Of a stretch of DNA of 64,000 bases, positions 36,855 to 47,257 are shown piece by piece (position 1 is the stretch's first letter; each line of letters begins with the position of its first letter). Below the pieces are notes generated by a model. The model was not told where the DNA came from and searched no databases. It was given only the letters and a program-made list of their open reading frames with translations. The position numbers and the translations under genes were made by a program. This DNA comes from Lysobacteraceae bacterium SCN 69-320 (GTDB lineage Bacteria; Pseudomonadota; Gammaproteobacteria; Xanthomonadales; Rhodanobacteraceae), in assembly GCA_001725155.1 (NCBI GenBank), contig MEFP01000013.1, forward strand, positions 52,870 to 116,869. Direction: 5' to 3'.

Positions 36855-37322
36855 ATGACCGACATCCGTATCCGCGCGGCGACGCGCGACGACATCGCCT
36901 TCCTCGTCGACGCGAACGCCGCGATGGCGCAGGAGACCGAAGGCAAGAGCCTCGACCGCGAACGGCTCGGGCGCGGCGTCGCCGCCGTGTTCGACGATGC
37001 GCGGCGCGGCTTCTACCGCATCGCCGAACGGGACGGGCAGGCTGTCGGCTGCCTGCTCGTGACCTTCGAATGGAGCGACTGGCGCGACGGCGACTGGTGG
37101 TGGATACAGAGCGTCTACGTGACGCCGCCTGCGCGCCGTCACGGCGTGTTCCGCGCGCTGTACCGCGAGGTCGAATCGGCGGCGCAGACGACACCCGGAG
37201 TCGTCGGACTGCGGCTCTATGTCGAATGGGAAAACGCGCGCGCGCAGCGCACGTATGCGTCGCTGGGCATGGAACAGGAGCACTATCACCTCTACGCGCG
37301 ACCGTTCGTTGCGCTGAGCTGA
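36855..37322 (+). CDS. GNAT family N-acetyltransferase
   Basis: The 155-residue protein has the GNAT layout: RIRAATRDDIAFLVDANAAM at the N-terminus, the core strand and acetyl-CoA loop WIQSVYVTPPARRHGVFRALYREVE, and the last motif RLYVEWENARAQRTYASLGM. The R-x-x-G-x-[GA] loop reads ARRHGV, so the first loop glycine is His-Gly shifted, as seen in many family members. The acetyl acceptor is unknown. The start at 36855 has a weak ribosome site but agrees with the domain boundary. Confidence 0.88.
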   Translation: MTDIRIRAATRDDIAFLVDANAAMAQETEGKSLDRERLGRGVAAVFDDARRGFYRIAERDGQAVGCLLVTFEWSDWRDGDWWWIQSVYVTPPARRHGVFRALYREVESAAQTTPGVVGLRLYVEWENARAQRTYASLGMEQEHYHLYARPFVALS

Positions 37323-37750
37323 GATTCCTCCGGCGGCCGGTCGGCAGCGGCCGATACCGCCGTCGCTGGCCGATGGCCTTGTCGCCGGCGCGAGCCCGGC
37401 CGCCGGAGCGCAAGCGTCACCGGCCGGCAGCGGCGCCGATCAGCCGCTGCGCGTCGGCGCCGGGAGCGCCCACAACGGATCGACGAGGTCGGATGCGCCG
37501 GCGTGTGCAACGGCGCAACGCCCGGCGGTATTGCGGGGTAGGCCGCGCAGCCGCGATGCGGGTGGGCGACGTCACACCACGGTCCGGTCCGGGCTTCAGG
37601 TCCGCGCGGCTCCGATGACGGACTGCGGGAGTCTGGCGTAGCGCCGCGCGTCGCCGCGATACGCAGCGACGGCGCCACCTCGGTGCCGCGGCGCGACGGG
37701 CGTCGCAGGCACGAGGCGTTGCCGGGGCGCTTCGGCCGCCGGCTGACGCG
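37323..37750. other. Intergenic region, no gene supported
   Basis: The 428 bases between the GNAT gene and convergent folE contain only unsupported frames. One minus-strand frame near 37440-37540 reads TAGRCAVAHAGASDLVDPL, faintly like an ankyrin repeat, and may be a remnant. Confidence 0.35.
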
Positions 37751-38344
37751 TCAGCGCCGCGCACTCATGACGAACTGCAGGAACTCGGCCCGCGTGCGCG
37801 CGTCTTCGCGGAACGCGCCGAGCATCTGGCTCGTCGTCATCGACACGCCGGTCTTGTGCACTCCGCGCGTCGTCATGCACTGGTGCGCGGCCTCGATGAC
37901 GACGCCGACGCCGCGCGGTTTGAGCACGTCCTCGATGCAATGGGCGATCTGCGCGGTCAGCTTTTCCTGCACCTGGAAGCGGCGCGCGAAACCCTCGACG
38001 ACGCGGGCGAGCTTGGAAATGCCGACGACCTTGTCGGTCGGCAGATAGCCCACGTGGGCGCGGCCGATGATCGGTGCCATGTGATGTTCGCAATGCGATT
38101 CGAACTCGATGTCGCGCAGCACGATCAGTTCGTCGTAGCCGGCGACTTCCTCGAACGTGCGTCGCAGATACTCGGCCGGATCCTCCGCATAGCCCGAGAA
38201 CCAGTCGCGATACGCGTCGACCACACGGCGCGGCGTATCGAGCAGCCCTTCGCGGGCGGGATCCTCGCCGGCCCAGCGCAGCAGGGTGCGGATGGCGGCC
38301 TCGGCTTCGGCGCGGTCGACGGGCTTGGCGGGATCGTCAGTCAT
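37751..38344 (-). CDS. folE: GTP cyclohydrolase I
   Basis: The 197-residue enzyme has the FolE zinc and active-site segments [22 protein letters not shown] and [16 protein letters not shown], with the Cys and His ligands present. It makes dihydroneopterin triphosphate from GTP, the first step to folate and pterins. The ATG at 38344 gives the usual N-terminus; the open frame to 38482 has no homology. It follows the HD-domain gene on the same strand by 55 bases. Confidence 0.95.
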   Translation of the reverse strand: MTDDPAKPVDRAEAEAAIRTLLRWAGEDPAREGLLDTPRRVVDAYRDWFSGYAEDPAEYLRRTFEEVAGYDELIVLRDIEFESHCEHHMAPIIGRAHVGYLPTDKVVGISKLARVVEGFARRFQVQEKLTAQIAHCIEDVLKPRGVGVVIEAAHQCMTTRGVHKTGVSMTTSQMLGAFREDARTRAEFLQFVMSARR

Positions 38345-38399
38345 GGATGTGGCCTGCAGCGTACGGAGCCGCGATTGTAGGCCGGATGCACGGTACGGT

Positions 38400-39473
38400 T
38401 CAGCGCAGGCTGCGCGCTTCCATTTCGCGCGTGAGACTGCGCATGGCCTCGATGACGGCGTCGCCGTTGGCCGGCCGGCCAACGGCGGCGATGCGCGCGC
38501 GCAGCGCCATGGTCAAGGCCTTGAGCGGCTGCGCGTTGGCCTGCTTGGCGCCGGAAAACGCTTCGCGACCGAGTTCGGAATTGAAGCGGTGCAGTTCGAA
38601 GAAGAAACGTTCCTGGCCATCGGTCAGGAAGCCGAATACCGGCAGCGCCGAAGCCGGATCGCCGGTGTCGCGATGGCAGCGCATTTCGCGTTCCTGGCAC
38701 AGGCGCATGCCGGTTTCGACGAAGCGCGCGAAAGGTTCGGCCACGTTGGCCGTATCCAGATCGGCCGCGACGAGGGCGAGTTCCAGCGCGTGCTGCAAGG
38801 AAGGATCTTCGCGCCAGCCGGGCACGTGCTTGTCGAGCTTGGCGTCGAGCTTGGATGCCAGCGCGCCGCCGCTCTGCACGAGGTCGACCGAGTTGTATTC
38901 CCAATCCTGTGCCGGCGGCCGCGCATCGAAGGTGGAGCCGGCGATGGTCAGTTCCAGGCCGGTAAAGAAGGCGGCGTCGCGCCGGCGGTCGAAGCCGGCC
39001 AGATCGAGAATGCGGAAACCCTCCTCGATGCTGGCGCGTTCGTTGCTGCCGACGCCGGCGCTGTACAGCGGCGCCTCGCGCTGGCGCAGGTCGTGACAGG
39101 CGGCGAACAGGCCGAGCAGCAGCCAGTCGTCCAGGCTCAGCGCCTGCAGGCCGGCTTCCTGCATCAGTCGCGCGATGCGGCTGTCGAAAATTTCCAGAAT
39201 GTGATGTTCGTTGTGGTAGGCATGGAAATCCTGCCCCCAGCTGCCATGGCGCACGGCGAGGCGCGCATAGGCCAGTTCCACGGCGGCTTCGGTGCGCTCG
39301 ACGCGGGCCTGGTCGCCGGCGCCGATCAGCGGGGCCAGGGCGAGGCGCCGGCGGGCCAGCGCGGCGTCCAGGCCGGGCGCCAGCGACGCGAGCAGACGCC
39401 GCGCCTGGGCCACGTCCGCAACGGAGCGTTCGGCAGCGTCTTCGGCAAACTCGCGTGGAAACGGCAGTATCAC
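38400..39473 (-). CDS. HD-domain metal-dependent phosphohydrolase
   Basis: The 357-residue protein has the phosphohydrolase metal site spread over [15 protein letters not shown] and the H-D pair in [11 protein letters not shown], and further acidic segments ([18 protein letters not shown]). It probably hydrolyses a phosphate ester or nucleotide; substrate unknown. The start is GTG at 39473 with GGAGGG about ten bases upstream. It lies 55 bases before folE and may be cotranscribed. Confidence 0.75.
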   Translation of the reverse strand: MILPFPREFAEDAAERSVADVAQARRLLASLAPGLDAALARRRLALAPLIGAGDQARVERTEAAVELAYARLAVRHGSWGQDFHAYHNEHHILEIFDSRIARLMQEAGLQALSLDDWLLLGLFAACHDLRQREAPLYSAGVGSNERASIEEGFRILDLAGFDRRRDAAFFTGLELTIAGSTFDARPPAQDWEYNSVDLVQSGGALASKLDAKLDKHVPGWREDPSLQHALELALVAADLDTANVAEPFARFVETGMRLCQEREMRCHRDTGDPASALPVFGFLTDGQERFFFELHRFNSELGREAFSGAKQANAQPLKALTMALRARIAAVGRPANGDAVIEAMRSLTREMEARSLR

Positions 39474-39599
39474 GTGCGGCCAGGCCCTCCACCAGGCGGA
39501 CCGCAGTATATGTCAGCGCCGTGGCGACGCCAGCGGTCGGCGGGGCTGCCGCCCTGGGGCATCGGCGGACGCCGCGCAGCCGCGGTGGCGTAGCCGGAT

Positions 39600-40271
39600 T
39601 CACAGCCAGCCGCGCTGCGCCAGCGACACCGGTGTTTCGGTGCCGACCACGAAGTGGTCGAGCACGCGCACGCCGACGAGGGCCAGCGCCTCGCGCAGTT
39701 CGCAGGTGATCTCACGGTCCGACTCGCTGGGCTCGGCCACGCCCGAGGGATGGTTGTGGGCGAAGATCACGGCCGCGGCGTTGTGGCGCAGGCAGGCCCG
39801 TACCACCTCGCGCGGATGCACGGCCGTGCCGTCGATGGTGCCGCGGAACATTTCCTCGAACGCGATGACGCGATGGCGGTTGTCGAGGAAGACCGCGGCG
39901 AACACTTCGTACGGGTAGTCGCTCATGCGCGTGCGCAGGAAATCCGCCGTGTCGCGCGGCGAGCGCAGGGTCGCCTTGCGCTTGAGATCGTTGCCGAGGC
40001 AGCGCCGGGCGACCTCCAGCACGGCCAGCAGGCGGCAGGCCTTGGCCGGGCCCAGGCCGCAGAGCTGCGGCAGCGGCTCGGTGCGCACGAACAGCGCACG
40101 CAGCCCGCCGCTCTGCACGAGCAGCTTGCGGCCGAGGTCGACGGCGGTCTGGCCGCGGCTGCCGCAGCCGATGAAGATCGCCAGCAGCTCCGCGTCGGAC
40201 AGTTTCGCGGCGCCCTGGCTCAGCAGTTTTTCGCGTGGCCGCTCGTCGATGGGCCAATGAGAGATGTTCAT
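39600..40271 (-). CDS. radC: RadC/JAB-domain DNA repair family protein
   Basis: The 223-residue protein has an N-terminal helix-hairpin-helix part (PQLCGLGPAKACRLLAVLE) and a JAMM metalloprotease-like motif (IFAHNHPSGVAEPSESD). RadC was once linked to DNA repair; its biochemical role is not settled. GGAAGCCTC precedes the ATG. It is divergent from coaBC with 119 bases between, a common arrangement in gammaproteobacteria. Confidence 0.93.
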   Translation of the reverse strand: MNISHWPIDERPREKLLSQGAAKLSDAELLAIFIGCGSRGQTAVDLGRKLLVQSGGLRALFVRTEPLPQLCGLGPAKACRLLAVLEVARRCLGNDLKRKATLRSPRDTADFLRTRMSDYPYEVFAAVFLDNRHRVIAFEEMFRGTIDGTAVHPREVVRACLRHNAAAVIFAHNHPSGVAEPSESDREITCELREALALVGVRVLDHFVVGTETPVSLAQRGWL

Positions 40272-40390
40272 GAGGCTTCCCTGCCGGCAACGTGCCGACC
40301 CCAGACTACGCCGGCAGTGACACGGTTCGCGCGCGTCCGGAGCGGGCTTTCCCGTAAGCTATCGCCGCTTGAACCGGTGAGAAAATTCCG

Positions 40391-41623
40391 ATGAGCGTGA
40401 CAGGATTGGCCGGCAGACGCGTGCTGCTCGGCGTGACAGGAGGCATCGCCGCGTACAAGGCCGCCGAACTCGTGCGGCGTCTCGGCGACGCCGGCGCGCA
40501 GGTACGCGTGGTCCTGACCGAGAACGCGGCGCGCTTCGTCACGCCGCTGACCTTCCAGGCCCTGTCGGGCAATCCGGTGCGGACCAGCCTCTGGGACGAA
40601 CATGCCGAGGCCGCGATGGGCCATATCGAGCTGGCGCGCTGGGCGCAGGACGTCCTCGTCGCGCCGGCCAGCGCCGATTTCCTGGCCCGGCTCGCCCACG
40701 GCCTTGCCGACGACCTGCTGACCACCCTGTGTCTGGCCAGCGCGGCGCCGCTGTACGTGGCGCCGGCCATGAATCAGCAGATGTGGGCCAATCCGGCGAC
40801 CCAGGCCAACCTCACGCTGCTGCGCTCGCGCGGCATCGGTGTGTTCGGACCGGCCGCCGGTTCCCAGGCCTGCGGCGAAGTCGGTTCGGGCCGTCTGCTG
40901 GAAGCGCACGAACTGGTCGCGGCGCTGGCCGCGACGCGCCAGCCGCGCCGGCTGGCGGGCCGGCACGTGCTTATCAGCGCCGGACCGACCTACGAGGACA
41001 TCGACCCGGTGCGCTTTCTCGGCAACCGCAGCTCCGGCCGCATGGGCTTTGCCATCGCTTCGGCGGCTGCCGAAGCCGGCGCCGAGGTCACGCTCGTAGC
41101 CGGTCCTGTGCATCTGGCCACGCCGGCCGGTGTGCGGCGCATCGACGTGCGCAGCGCGCGCCAGATGCATGCAGCGGTCATGGCCGCCGCCGGCGAGGCG
41201 GACGCATACATCGCCGCGGCCGCGGTCGGTGATTTCCGGCCGCTGGAAGTCGCCGCACACAAGATCAAGAAGCAGGGCGACGGCGGCATGACCCTGCAGC
41301 TGACCCAGAACCCCGACATCCTGGCCGACCTTGCCGCGCTGCCGCGGCGGCCGCTGCTGATCGGCTTCGCCGCGGAGACCGAGCAGGTCGAAGCGCATGC
41401 GCGCACCAAGCTCGAACGCAAGCGGCTGGATCTGGTCGCGGCCAATCAGGTCGGCGGCGGATTGGGCTTCGAGGCCGAGGACAACAGCCTGACCCTGATC
41501 AGCGCCGACGGCGTCGTTCACCTGCCGACGGCGTCCAAGCATGAGCTGGCGCGTCAGCTCGTCGCTGTCGTCGCCGAGCGCCTGGAGCGGCGCGAGGCCG
41601 AAGGCGGAGCGGCCCGCGCATGA
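40391..41623 (+). CDS. coaBC: Phosphopantothenoylcysteine decarboxylase / synthetase
   Basis: This 410-residue bifunctional enzyme has a flavin-dependent decarboxylase half with [13 protein letters not shown], the catalytic [19 protein letters not shown] and AMNQQMW. The CoaB half has [24 protein letters not shown] and AAAVGDF. It performs two steps of coenzyme A synthesis from phosphopantothenate and cysteine. Its stop overlaps the dut start (ATGA), so the two are translationally coupled. Confidence 0.95.
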   Translation: MSVTGLAGRRVLLGVTGGIAAYKAAELVRRLGDAGAQVRVVLTENAARFVTPLTFQALSGNPVRTSLWDEHAEAAMGHIELARWAQDVLVAPASADFLARLAHGLADDLLTTLCLASAAPLYVAPAMNQQMWANPATQANLTLLRSRGIGVFGPAAGSQACGEVGSGRLLEAHELVAALAATRQPRRLAGRHVLISAGPTYEDIDPVRFLGNRSSGRMGFAIASAAAEAGAEVTLVAGPVHLATPAGVRRIDVRSARQMHAAVMAAAGEADAYIAAAAVGDFRPLEVAAHKIKKQGDGGMTLQLTQNPDILADLAALPRRPLLIGFAAETEQVEAHARTKLERKRLDLVAANQVGGGLGFEAEDNSLTLISADGVVHLPTASKHELARQLVAVVAERLERREAEGGAARA

Positions 41624-42075
41624 TCGACGTGGAACTCAAGATCCTCGATCCGCGCGTCGGCGGTGCGATCCCGCTGCCGGGCTACGCGACACAAGGCTCG
41701 GCCGGGCTGGACCTGCGTGCGGCGCTGACCCAGCCGCTGCTGCTGGAACCGGGATGCTCGGAGCTGATTCCGACCGGTCTGGCGATCCACATCAAGGACC
41801 GCAACTACTGCGCCGTGATATTGCCGCGTTCGGGCCTGGGCCATCGCCACGGCATCGTGCTCGGCAATCTGGTCGGGCTCATCGACTCGGATTACCAGGG
41901 ACCGCTGATGGTGTCGTGCTGGAACCGTTCGGAGCAGGCCTTTACCATCGCGCCCGGGGATCGTATAGCCCAGCTCGTATTCCTGCCGGTGGCTCATGCC
42001 GCTTTTCGGGTAGTGGACGATTTCGAGCCGACCGAGCGCGGTACAGGCGGCTTCGGCTCTTCGGGCGTTTCCTGA
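41620..42075 (+). CDS. dut: dUTP diphosphatase
   Basis: The 151-residue trimeric dUTPase has the expected motifs [42 protein letters not shown] and the C-terminal flap [10 protein letters not shown]. It hydrolyses dUTP to dUMP, keeping uracil out of DNA. It overlaps coaBC by four bases and is 22 bases before algC, so these three form one operon. Confidence 0.95.
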   Translation: MIDVELKILDPRVGGAIPLPGYATQGSAGLDLRAALTQPLLLEPGCSELIPTGLAIHIKDRNYCAVILPRSGLGHRHGIVLGNLVGLIDSDYQGPLMVSCWNRSEQAFTIAPGDRIAQLVFLPVAHAAFRVVDDFEPTERGTGGFGSSGVS

Positions 42076-42097
42076 GCGGCGCAGGGAGTTCATCGGG

Positions 42098-44545
42098 ATG
42101 AAGAAAAAGCTCGGCGGGGCGGCAAGCAACGCTGCGACCATCGCCAACGACGCGCCGGCCAAGCGCGGCCTGAAGCTGCCGCCGGTGGACTGGCGGCGCC
42201 TGCTGCCGGTCGCCGGCTCGACCCTGCTCGTCATGCTCACGCTGTTCTTTGCCTGGCAGGCGACGCAGGTCTGGCGCGACGAAGCGGCGCGCCGCAACCT
42301 GATCGCGCAGCGCGAGGCGCAGACCAAGGCACTGGCCGAAGTCATTGCCGAACTGCGCTCGCGGATTTCCGCCGCGCTGCAGACGCCGGCCATCCAGCAG
42401 CCGCTGGCCAGCGGCGATCCGGCCCAGCGCGAAGTGGCCGTGGCGGCACTGCGCGCCGCGCTGCCGGAACTCGCCGAAGCGTATTTCTTCAGTCCGGAAC
42501 TCCGCGAGGTGCTGGGTTCGGATCTGCGTACCTTCGGTTACGCCAAGGCAGCCCAGCTGATCCAGGCGCAGAACGGCGCCGCCGACGCGCAGTCGGTCGT
42601 CATCGGCAAGAGCGGCCGCATGATCTCGTACGCGGAAACCGTGCGCAGCGGCGATCAGAGCCTCGGCGTGGCCTGGGTCGCGATTCCGATGCAGCCGGTG
42701 TTCGACGTGTTCTCGCGCGCCAGTGTCGGCGACGGCCGTCTTGAGCTGCGCCAGGGCACCGGCAACGTGACCGACCTCGTTCTGTTCGGCGTCGGCGCCG
42801 GCGGCGCGCCCGGGCCGGTGCCCGACCTCGGCCTGCCGGTCGCCGGCTCGGCATTCCGCGTCGCGCAGTTGCCGCCGCAGCTGTTCCTGGTCGTTTCCGA
42901 CGACAACCCCTGGCTGCCGCTGGTGCTGGCGGTGCTCAGCGGCTTGGCCGCCTTCGTCGGCCTGTGGCTGCGCAAGGTCGGCTGGCACCAGGGCATGGCC
43001 GTGCTGCGCGGCAAGCTCGTCAAGAGCGGCCCGGTCGAACCGGAGATCACGATGGCCGAGGCGCTGCAGGCCGAAGCGGCGCGGCCCGCACGCGGGCCGC
43101 GCGCCGCGGCGGCGTCGGCGGCCCGGATCGCACCGCCGGCTACGCCGGCCGAGCCGGCATTCAAGCTCACGCTGGATCGCAGCATCTTCCGCGCGTACGA
43201 CATCCGCGGCGTCGTCGGCAAGACGCTGGATCACGACATCGCCCGCGCGATCGGTCGAGCGATCGGCAGCGAAGGCATCGAACGCGGACTTAGCGAGATC
43301 GTCGTCGGCCGCGACGGCCGCCTGTCGGGCCCGGATCTCAGTGCCGGCCTGATCGAAGGCCTGCGCCAGGCCGGCATGAACGTCATCGACCTCGGCATGG
43401 TACCGACGCCGCTGGTCTATTTCGCGACCTTCCAGCTCAATACGGGGTGCGGCGTCTCGCTGACCGGCAGCCACAACCCGCCCGACTACAACGGCTTCAA
43501 GATCGTTCTCGGTGGCGAGACGCTGGCCGAGCAGGCGATCCAGTCGCTGTATGCGCGCATCGCCGAAAACCGCTTCACGAGCGGCAGCGGCACCGTGCAG
43601 TCGATGGATGTGGTTGCCGACTACATCGAGCGCGTGACCGGCGACATCCAGGTTGAGCATCGCCTGCGCATCGTCGTCGACTGCGGCAACGGCGTGCCGG
43701 GACTCGTGGCGCCGGCCGTGCTCGAAGGCATAGGCTGCGAAGTCATGCCGCTGTACTGCGACGTCGACGGCGAATTCCCGAACCACCATCCGGACCCGTC
43801 GGATCTGCACAACCTCAGCGATCTGATCCTGACCGTCAAGCAGGTCGGCGCCGACCTGGGTCTGGCCTTCGACGGCGACGGCGACCGTCTCGGCGTCGTG
43901 ACCAAGACCGGTGAAGTGATCTTCCCGGACCGCCTGCTGATGCTGTTCGCCAAGGACGTGCTCGTGCGCAATCCCGGCGCGACGATCATCTACGACGTGA
44001 AATGCACCGGCAAACTGCAGCCGGAGATCCTGCGTCACGGCGGCAGCCCGGTCATGTGGAAGACCGGTCACTCGCTGATCAAGGCCAAGATGCGCGAGAC
44101 CGACGCCGCGCTGGCCGGCGAGATGAGCGGCCATTTCTTCTTCAAGGAGCGCTGGTACGGCTTCGACGACGGCATCTACGCGGCCGCTCGTCTGCTCGAA
44201 ATCCTCGCCGGCGACCTGGAAGGCCGCGATCCGCAGCAGATCTTCGACAGCCTGGCCAAGGGTGTCAGCACGCCCGAGCTCAAGATCGAGATGCACGAGG
44301 GCGAGCACTACCGCTTCATCGAGCGCTTCCGCGAACGCGCGAGCTTCGAAGGCGCGCGCGTGACGACGATCGACGGCGTCCGCGCCGACTGGCCCGACGG
44401 CTGGGGTCTCGTGCGCGCGTCGAACACGACGCCGGTGCTCGTGCTGCGTTTCGACGCCGACAACGAGCCGGCGCTGCGCCGCATACAGGACGTGTTCCGG
44501 CGCCAGCTGCTCGCGCTCGACGCCAATCTCAAGCTGCCGTTCTAG
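42098..44545 (+). CDS. algC: Phosphomannomutase/phosphoglucomutase with membrane-anchored extension
   Basis: The protein has 815 residues. The C-terminal part (from about residue 350) is a complete AlgC/PMM-PGM enzyme with catalytic Ser458 in TGSHNPPDYNGFK, metal loop DGDGDR, and sugar-binding GEMSGHFFF. It interconverts mannose and glucose 1- and 6-phosphates for polysaccharide synthesis. The N-terminal 340 residues add a membrane segment (LLPVAGSTLLVMLTLFFAW), an apparent extracytoplasmic region and a second segment (PWLPLVLAVLSGLAAFVGLWLR). That extension is known from Xanthomonadales AlgC proteins. GCAGGGAG precedes the ATG. Confidence 0.92.
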   Translation: MKKKLGGAASNAATIANDAPAKRGLKLPPVDWRRLLPVAGSTLLVMLTLFFAWQATQVWRDEAARRNLIAQREAQTKALAEVIAELRSRISAALQTPAIQQPLASGDPAQREVAVAALRAALPELAEAYFFSPELREVLGSDLRTFGYAKAAQLIQAQNGAADAQSVVIGKSGRMISYAETVRSGDQSLGVAWVAIPMQPVFDVFSRASVGDGRLELRQGTGNVTDLVLFGVGAGGAPGPVPDLGLPVAGSAFRVAQLPPQLFLVVSDDNPWLPLVLAVLSGLAAFVGLWLRKVGWHQGMAVLRGKLVKSGPVEPEITMAEALQAEAARPARGPRAAAASAARIAPPATPAEPAFKLTLDRSIFRAYDIRGVVGKTLDHDIARAIGRAIGSEGIERGLSEIVVGRDGRLSGPDLSAGLIEGLRQAGMNVIDLGMVPTPLVYFATFQLNTGCGVSLTGSHNPPDYNGFKIVLGGETLAEQAIQSLYARIAENRFTSGSGTVQSMDVVADYIERVTGDIQVEHRLRIVVDCGNGVPGLVAPAVLEGIGCEVMPLYCDVDGEFPNHHPDPSDLHNLSDLILTVKQVGADLGLAFDGDGDRLGVVTKTGEVIFPDRLLMLFAKDVLVRNPGATIIYDVKCTGKLQPEILRHGGSPVMWKTGHSLIKAKMRETDAALAGEMSGHFFFKERWYGFDDGIYAAARLLEILAGDLEGRDPQQIFDSLAKGVSTPELKIEMHEGEHYRFIERFRERASFEGARVTTIDGVRADWPDGWGLVRASNTTPVLVLRFDADNEPALRRIQDVFRRQLLALDANLKLPF

Positions 44546-44546
44546 C

Positions 44547-44573
44547 GCTGCGCGGCGCAGGACGCCGCGCAGC
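44547..44573. terminator. Hairpin after algC
   Basis: An 11-bp perfect stem (GCTGCGCGGCG with CGCCGCGCAGC) around a five-base loop begins two bases after the algC stop and lies before the convergent propeller gene's stop. There is no T-run; termination in either direction is plausible. Confidence 0.55.
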
Positions 44574-44591
44574 ACCGGACTTGCCCGCACT

Positions 44592-47180
44592 TCAGTCGAA
44601 ACCGTTCGCGAAGATCGAGTCCTCGACGCGCGTCAGGAAGATGTCGGCGAACTGGCCGTTGAAGTCGTCGTCGGTCAGGTCGGGCCGGGTCGAGGCGAAC
44701 GCGACCCGGAGGCCGTCGGCGGACAGCGCCGGCTTGACCGTCTCGCTTTGCGGACCCTCGCGCGTGAACCAGGTCAATGCGCGATAGCGGCCGTCGTTGC
44801 GGTCGAGCACGAACAGCTTGTCCTTGGAGCTGTCGTCGAAGGCGCTGGCGCCGCTTTTGGCATAGCGGCCGATGAAGGCGATGAAGCGTCCGTCCGGCGA
44901 GATCGCGGGGTCCTTGGAACCGCCGAGATCATCGCCGGGTATCACGATCGCCGTCGTGGTGCCGGCGCCGCGATTGCGCAGATAGGTGCGCTGAACGATC
45001 GGCGAACCGCCGGACGCGAAGCTGCTCGAGGTGCCCTGGAACAGCGCGAGATTGCCGCCGTGATCGAAACCACGGAAGAAAAGGCTGCTGTCCCGGTTCT
45101 GTTCGCCCGACGCACCGACGCTGACGCGCTCGGTCGTATCGCTGACGCGGTCGAAGACGAAGGCGTCGATCGCATTATTCGTGTCGTTCGCCACGAGGTT
45201 GCTCGCGCTGCTCGTATAGCCGACGAAGCGTCCGTCGCCGGACACGCGCGCATCCGCGCTGTAGCCGGAGTTCGCCGGCTGGCCATCGTTCGCGTGACTG
45301 GCCAGCACGGTAGTGCCGGTGTCCATGTCGCGCAGGTAGATCTGGCACTGGGCGCCGCCGACTATCGGCACGAGATTCCGTGCGCAGGACGTGAAGGCGA
45401 CATGGCGGCCGTCCTCCGAGACATGGGCGCCGGCGCTGCTGCTGTCGGCGCGCACGCCGCCGGCGGCGATGCTCACGAGATCCAGGGTCTGGCTGGCCCG
45501 GTCGTAGCGATAGACCTCGGTCTGGTTGCCGCTGGCCGGCGCGACGAGTGCGCCACAGCTTTCGAACACGACATAGCGCGCATCCGGCGTGATCGTCGGC
45601 GCCTTGCTCGCGCACGGACTCTCGCTGCCGTCGGCACGCCGGCTGATGCGTTCGGTGACCGACAGGGAGCGGTCGCGCACGAAGATGTCGGACGCGCCGT
45701 TGTCGTCTCCGTTGACGAGGTTGTCGGCGTCGGATGCGAAGGCGACGAACTGGCCGTGCGCGCTCAGCGACGGCGGATTCTGCATGTCGCTGTGGCCGTT
45801 CGCTGAGGACGACATCGACCAGGCCGGCGCCTGGCTAGGCCGGGTCAGCTGCGACGTCGTCCGGTCGAAACGGTAGACCTGATACATGCCGTCGAGCGGC
45901 GGCAGCTCCACAGTGGAGAAGAAGACGGTGGACGCGTCGCGCGACAGCGACTGCATGACGCCGGTATCCATGCGCATCGCCGGCAACGCCAGTGGCGTCT
46001 GCGTGCCCGTGGTCATGTCGCGCACATACAGTCGCGTGGAGAGTTCGGGCGGAGGCTGCAGCGAAACGAACGACACGTAGCGGCCGTCGGCGGAAATCGA
46101 CGGGGCCCGGTAGACATCGGCGGGTCCGCCGCTGCCGAAATCGCTGACCAGCGTGGTGGTGCCGCTGAGCCGGTCGAAGCGGTAGACGTCGAACAGGCTG
46201 TCGGTATCCGCCGCGCTCAGCGCCGCGCGCGTCGAGAAGACGACATAGCGGCCGTCGGAGCTGAGCCGGTTCACGCTCGCGATGTCCTCGAGGTCGTAGG
46301 TCGCCGGTCCCGGCGCGCCGGTGTCCGTGACCGATACCTGTTGGGTAGTGCCGGCGACGAGGTCGCGCAGAAAGCTGTTCGCCATGCCCGGCGGCGGTGT
46401 GCCGGGCACCAGGTTGTCGGCATACGACGAGAACAGCACGAAGCGGCCGTCATCGGAGATGGCCAGGTTGTAGATGTCCGCATAGGCCGGCCGGCTGTCG
46501 ATGCTGACGGTGATCAGCGTGAGGCTGCCGTCGCTGTTGTCGCGCCGATAGGCTTGCAGCAGGCTGGATGCCGCGCCCGGAAAGTTCGTCGCACTCGTCA
46601 CGAAGACCGAATAGCGGCCGTCCGGTGTCATGGCGCCGGGATAGACGCGGCTATCGGCAGGGAGGCCGTCGCTGCCGCGGCTGATCAGGGTGGTCGTGCC
46701 GCTGACGCGGTCGCGTTGATAGATCTGCAGCTGTCCGTTGGTCGATTCGGCGACGAGGTTGGTCGCCAGGCTCGCGAACATGACGTAGCGCCCGTCGGCC
46801 GAAACGCCGGCGCGGGGTGAAAGGTTCGGCGGCAGTTCCGCATCGGCCTCGCCGCCGTCGTTGGCGAGGTTGACGCGTTCCAGCGCGCCGCTGTTCCGAT
46901 CGTGCAGGAACAGGTCGCGCAGGCCGTTGCCGTCGCCGGGCACGAGATTGCTGGCTGCCGAGGCGAACAACAGGTAGCGGCCGTCGCCGGAGGTCGCGAG
47001 CGGGCCGGTGGAGTTGCCGTTCGCGTCGACGTAGGTGGCGACCGCGGCGCGATCGACGATCTCGGTGCCGGGAATCGCCGCCACGGCCGGCAGGACCAGC
47101 GGCAGGGCCAGGCCGAGCGCGAGCCAGCGGGTTCGATGGTCGGTGCGCGCGGTACGGGGAGACGGGGTGAGGGCGGACAT
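44592..47180 (-). CDS. Secreted TolB-like beta-propeller protein
   Basis: The 862-residue protein has a signal peptide (WLALGLALPLVLPAVAA) and many PD40-type WD-like repeats of the form SADGRYVMFASLATNLV, probably two propellers. Ten or more repeat starts are visible. It ends DSIFANGFD, very like the end of the surface protein at 29262-32228. It should be exported; no enzyme motif is seen. A truncated copy of its first 85 residues sits just upstream. Confidence 0.8.
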   Translation of the reverse strand: MSALTPSPRTARTDHRTRWLALGLALPLVLPAVAAIPGTEIVDRAAVATYVDANGNSTGPLATSGDGRYLLFASAASNLVPGDGNGLRDLFLHDRNSGALERVNLANDGGEADAELPPNLSPRAGVSADGRYVMFASLATNLVAESTNGQLQIYQRDRVSGTTTLISRGSDGLPADSRVYPGAMTPDGRYSVFVTSATNFPGAASSLLQAYRRDNSDGSLTLITVSIDSRPAYADIYNLAISDDGRFVLFSSYADNLVPGTPPPGMANSFLRDLVAGTTQQVSVTDTGAPGPATYDLEDIASVNRLSSDGRYVVFSTRAALSAADTDSLFDVYRFDRLSGTTTLVSDFGSGGPADVYRAPSISADGRYVSFVSLQPPPELSTRLYVRDMTTGTQTPLALPAMRMDTGVMQSLSRDASTVFFSTVELPPLDGMYQVYRFDRTTSQLTRPSQAPAWSMSSSANGHSDMQNPPSLSAHGQFVAFASDADNLVNGDDNGASDIFVRDRSLSVTERISRRADGSESPCASKAPTITPDARYVVFESCGALVAPASGNQTEVYRYDRASQTLDLVSIAAGGVRADSSSAGAHVSEDGRHVAFTSCARNLVPIVGGAQCQIYLRDMDTGTTVLASHANDGQPANSGYSADARVSGDGRFVGYTSSASNLVANDTNNAIDAFVFDRVSDTTERVSVGASGEQNRDSSLFFRGFDHGGNLALFQGTSSSFASGGSPIVQRTYLRNRGAGTTTAIVIPGDDLGGSKDPAISPDGRFIAFIGRYAKSGASAFDDSSKDKLFVLDRNDGRYRALTWFTREGPQSETVKPALSADGLRVAFASTRPDLTDDDFNGQFADIFLTRVEDSIFANGFD

Positions 47181-47257
47181 GGGAGGCAGACTCCTTCGAT
47201 AGCCGGTGATCGGCCGTGCCTGTCACTGGGCTCAACGTAATTCCGGCGGCGACCTGC

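Noticed and set aside
37323..37750. Ankyrin-like remnant
   Set aside because: A single short, weak resemblance in one frame; not enough for a pseudogene call.
41942..44590. Minus-strand open frame of 882 codons opposite algC
   Set aside because: Antisense shadow of a clear AlgC; no start signal or recognisable domain.
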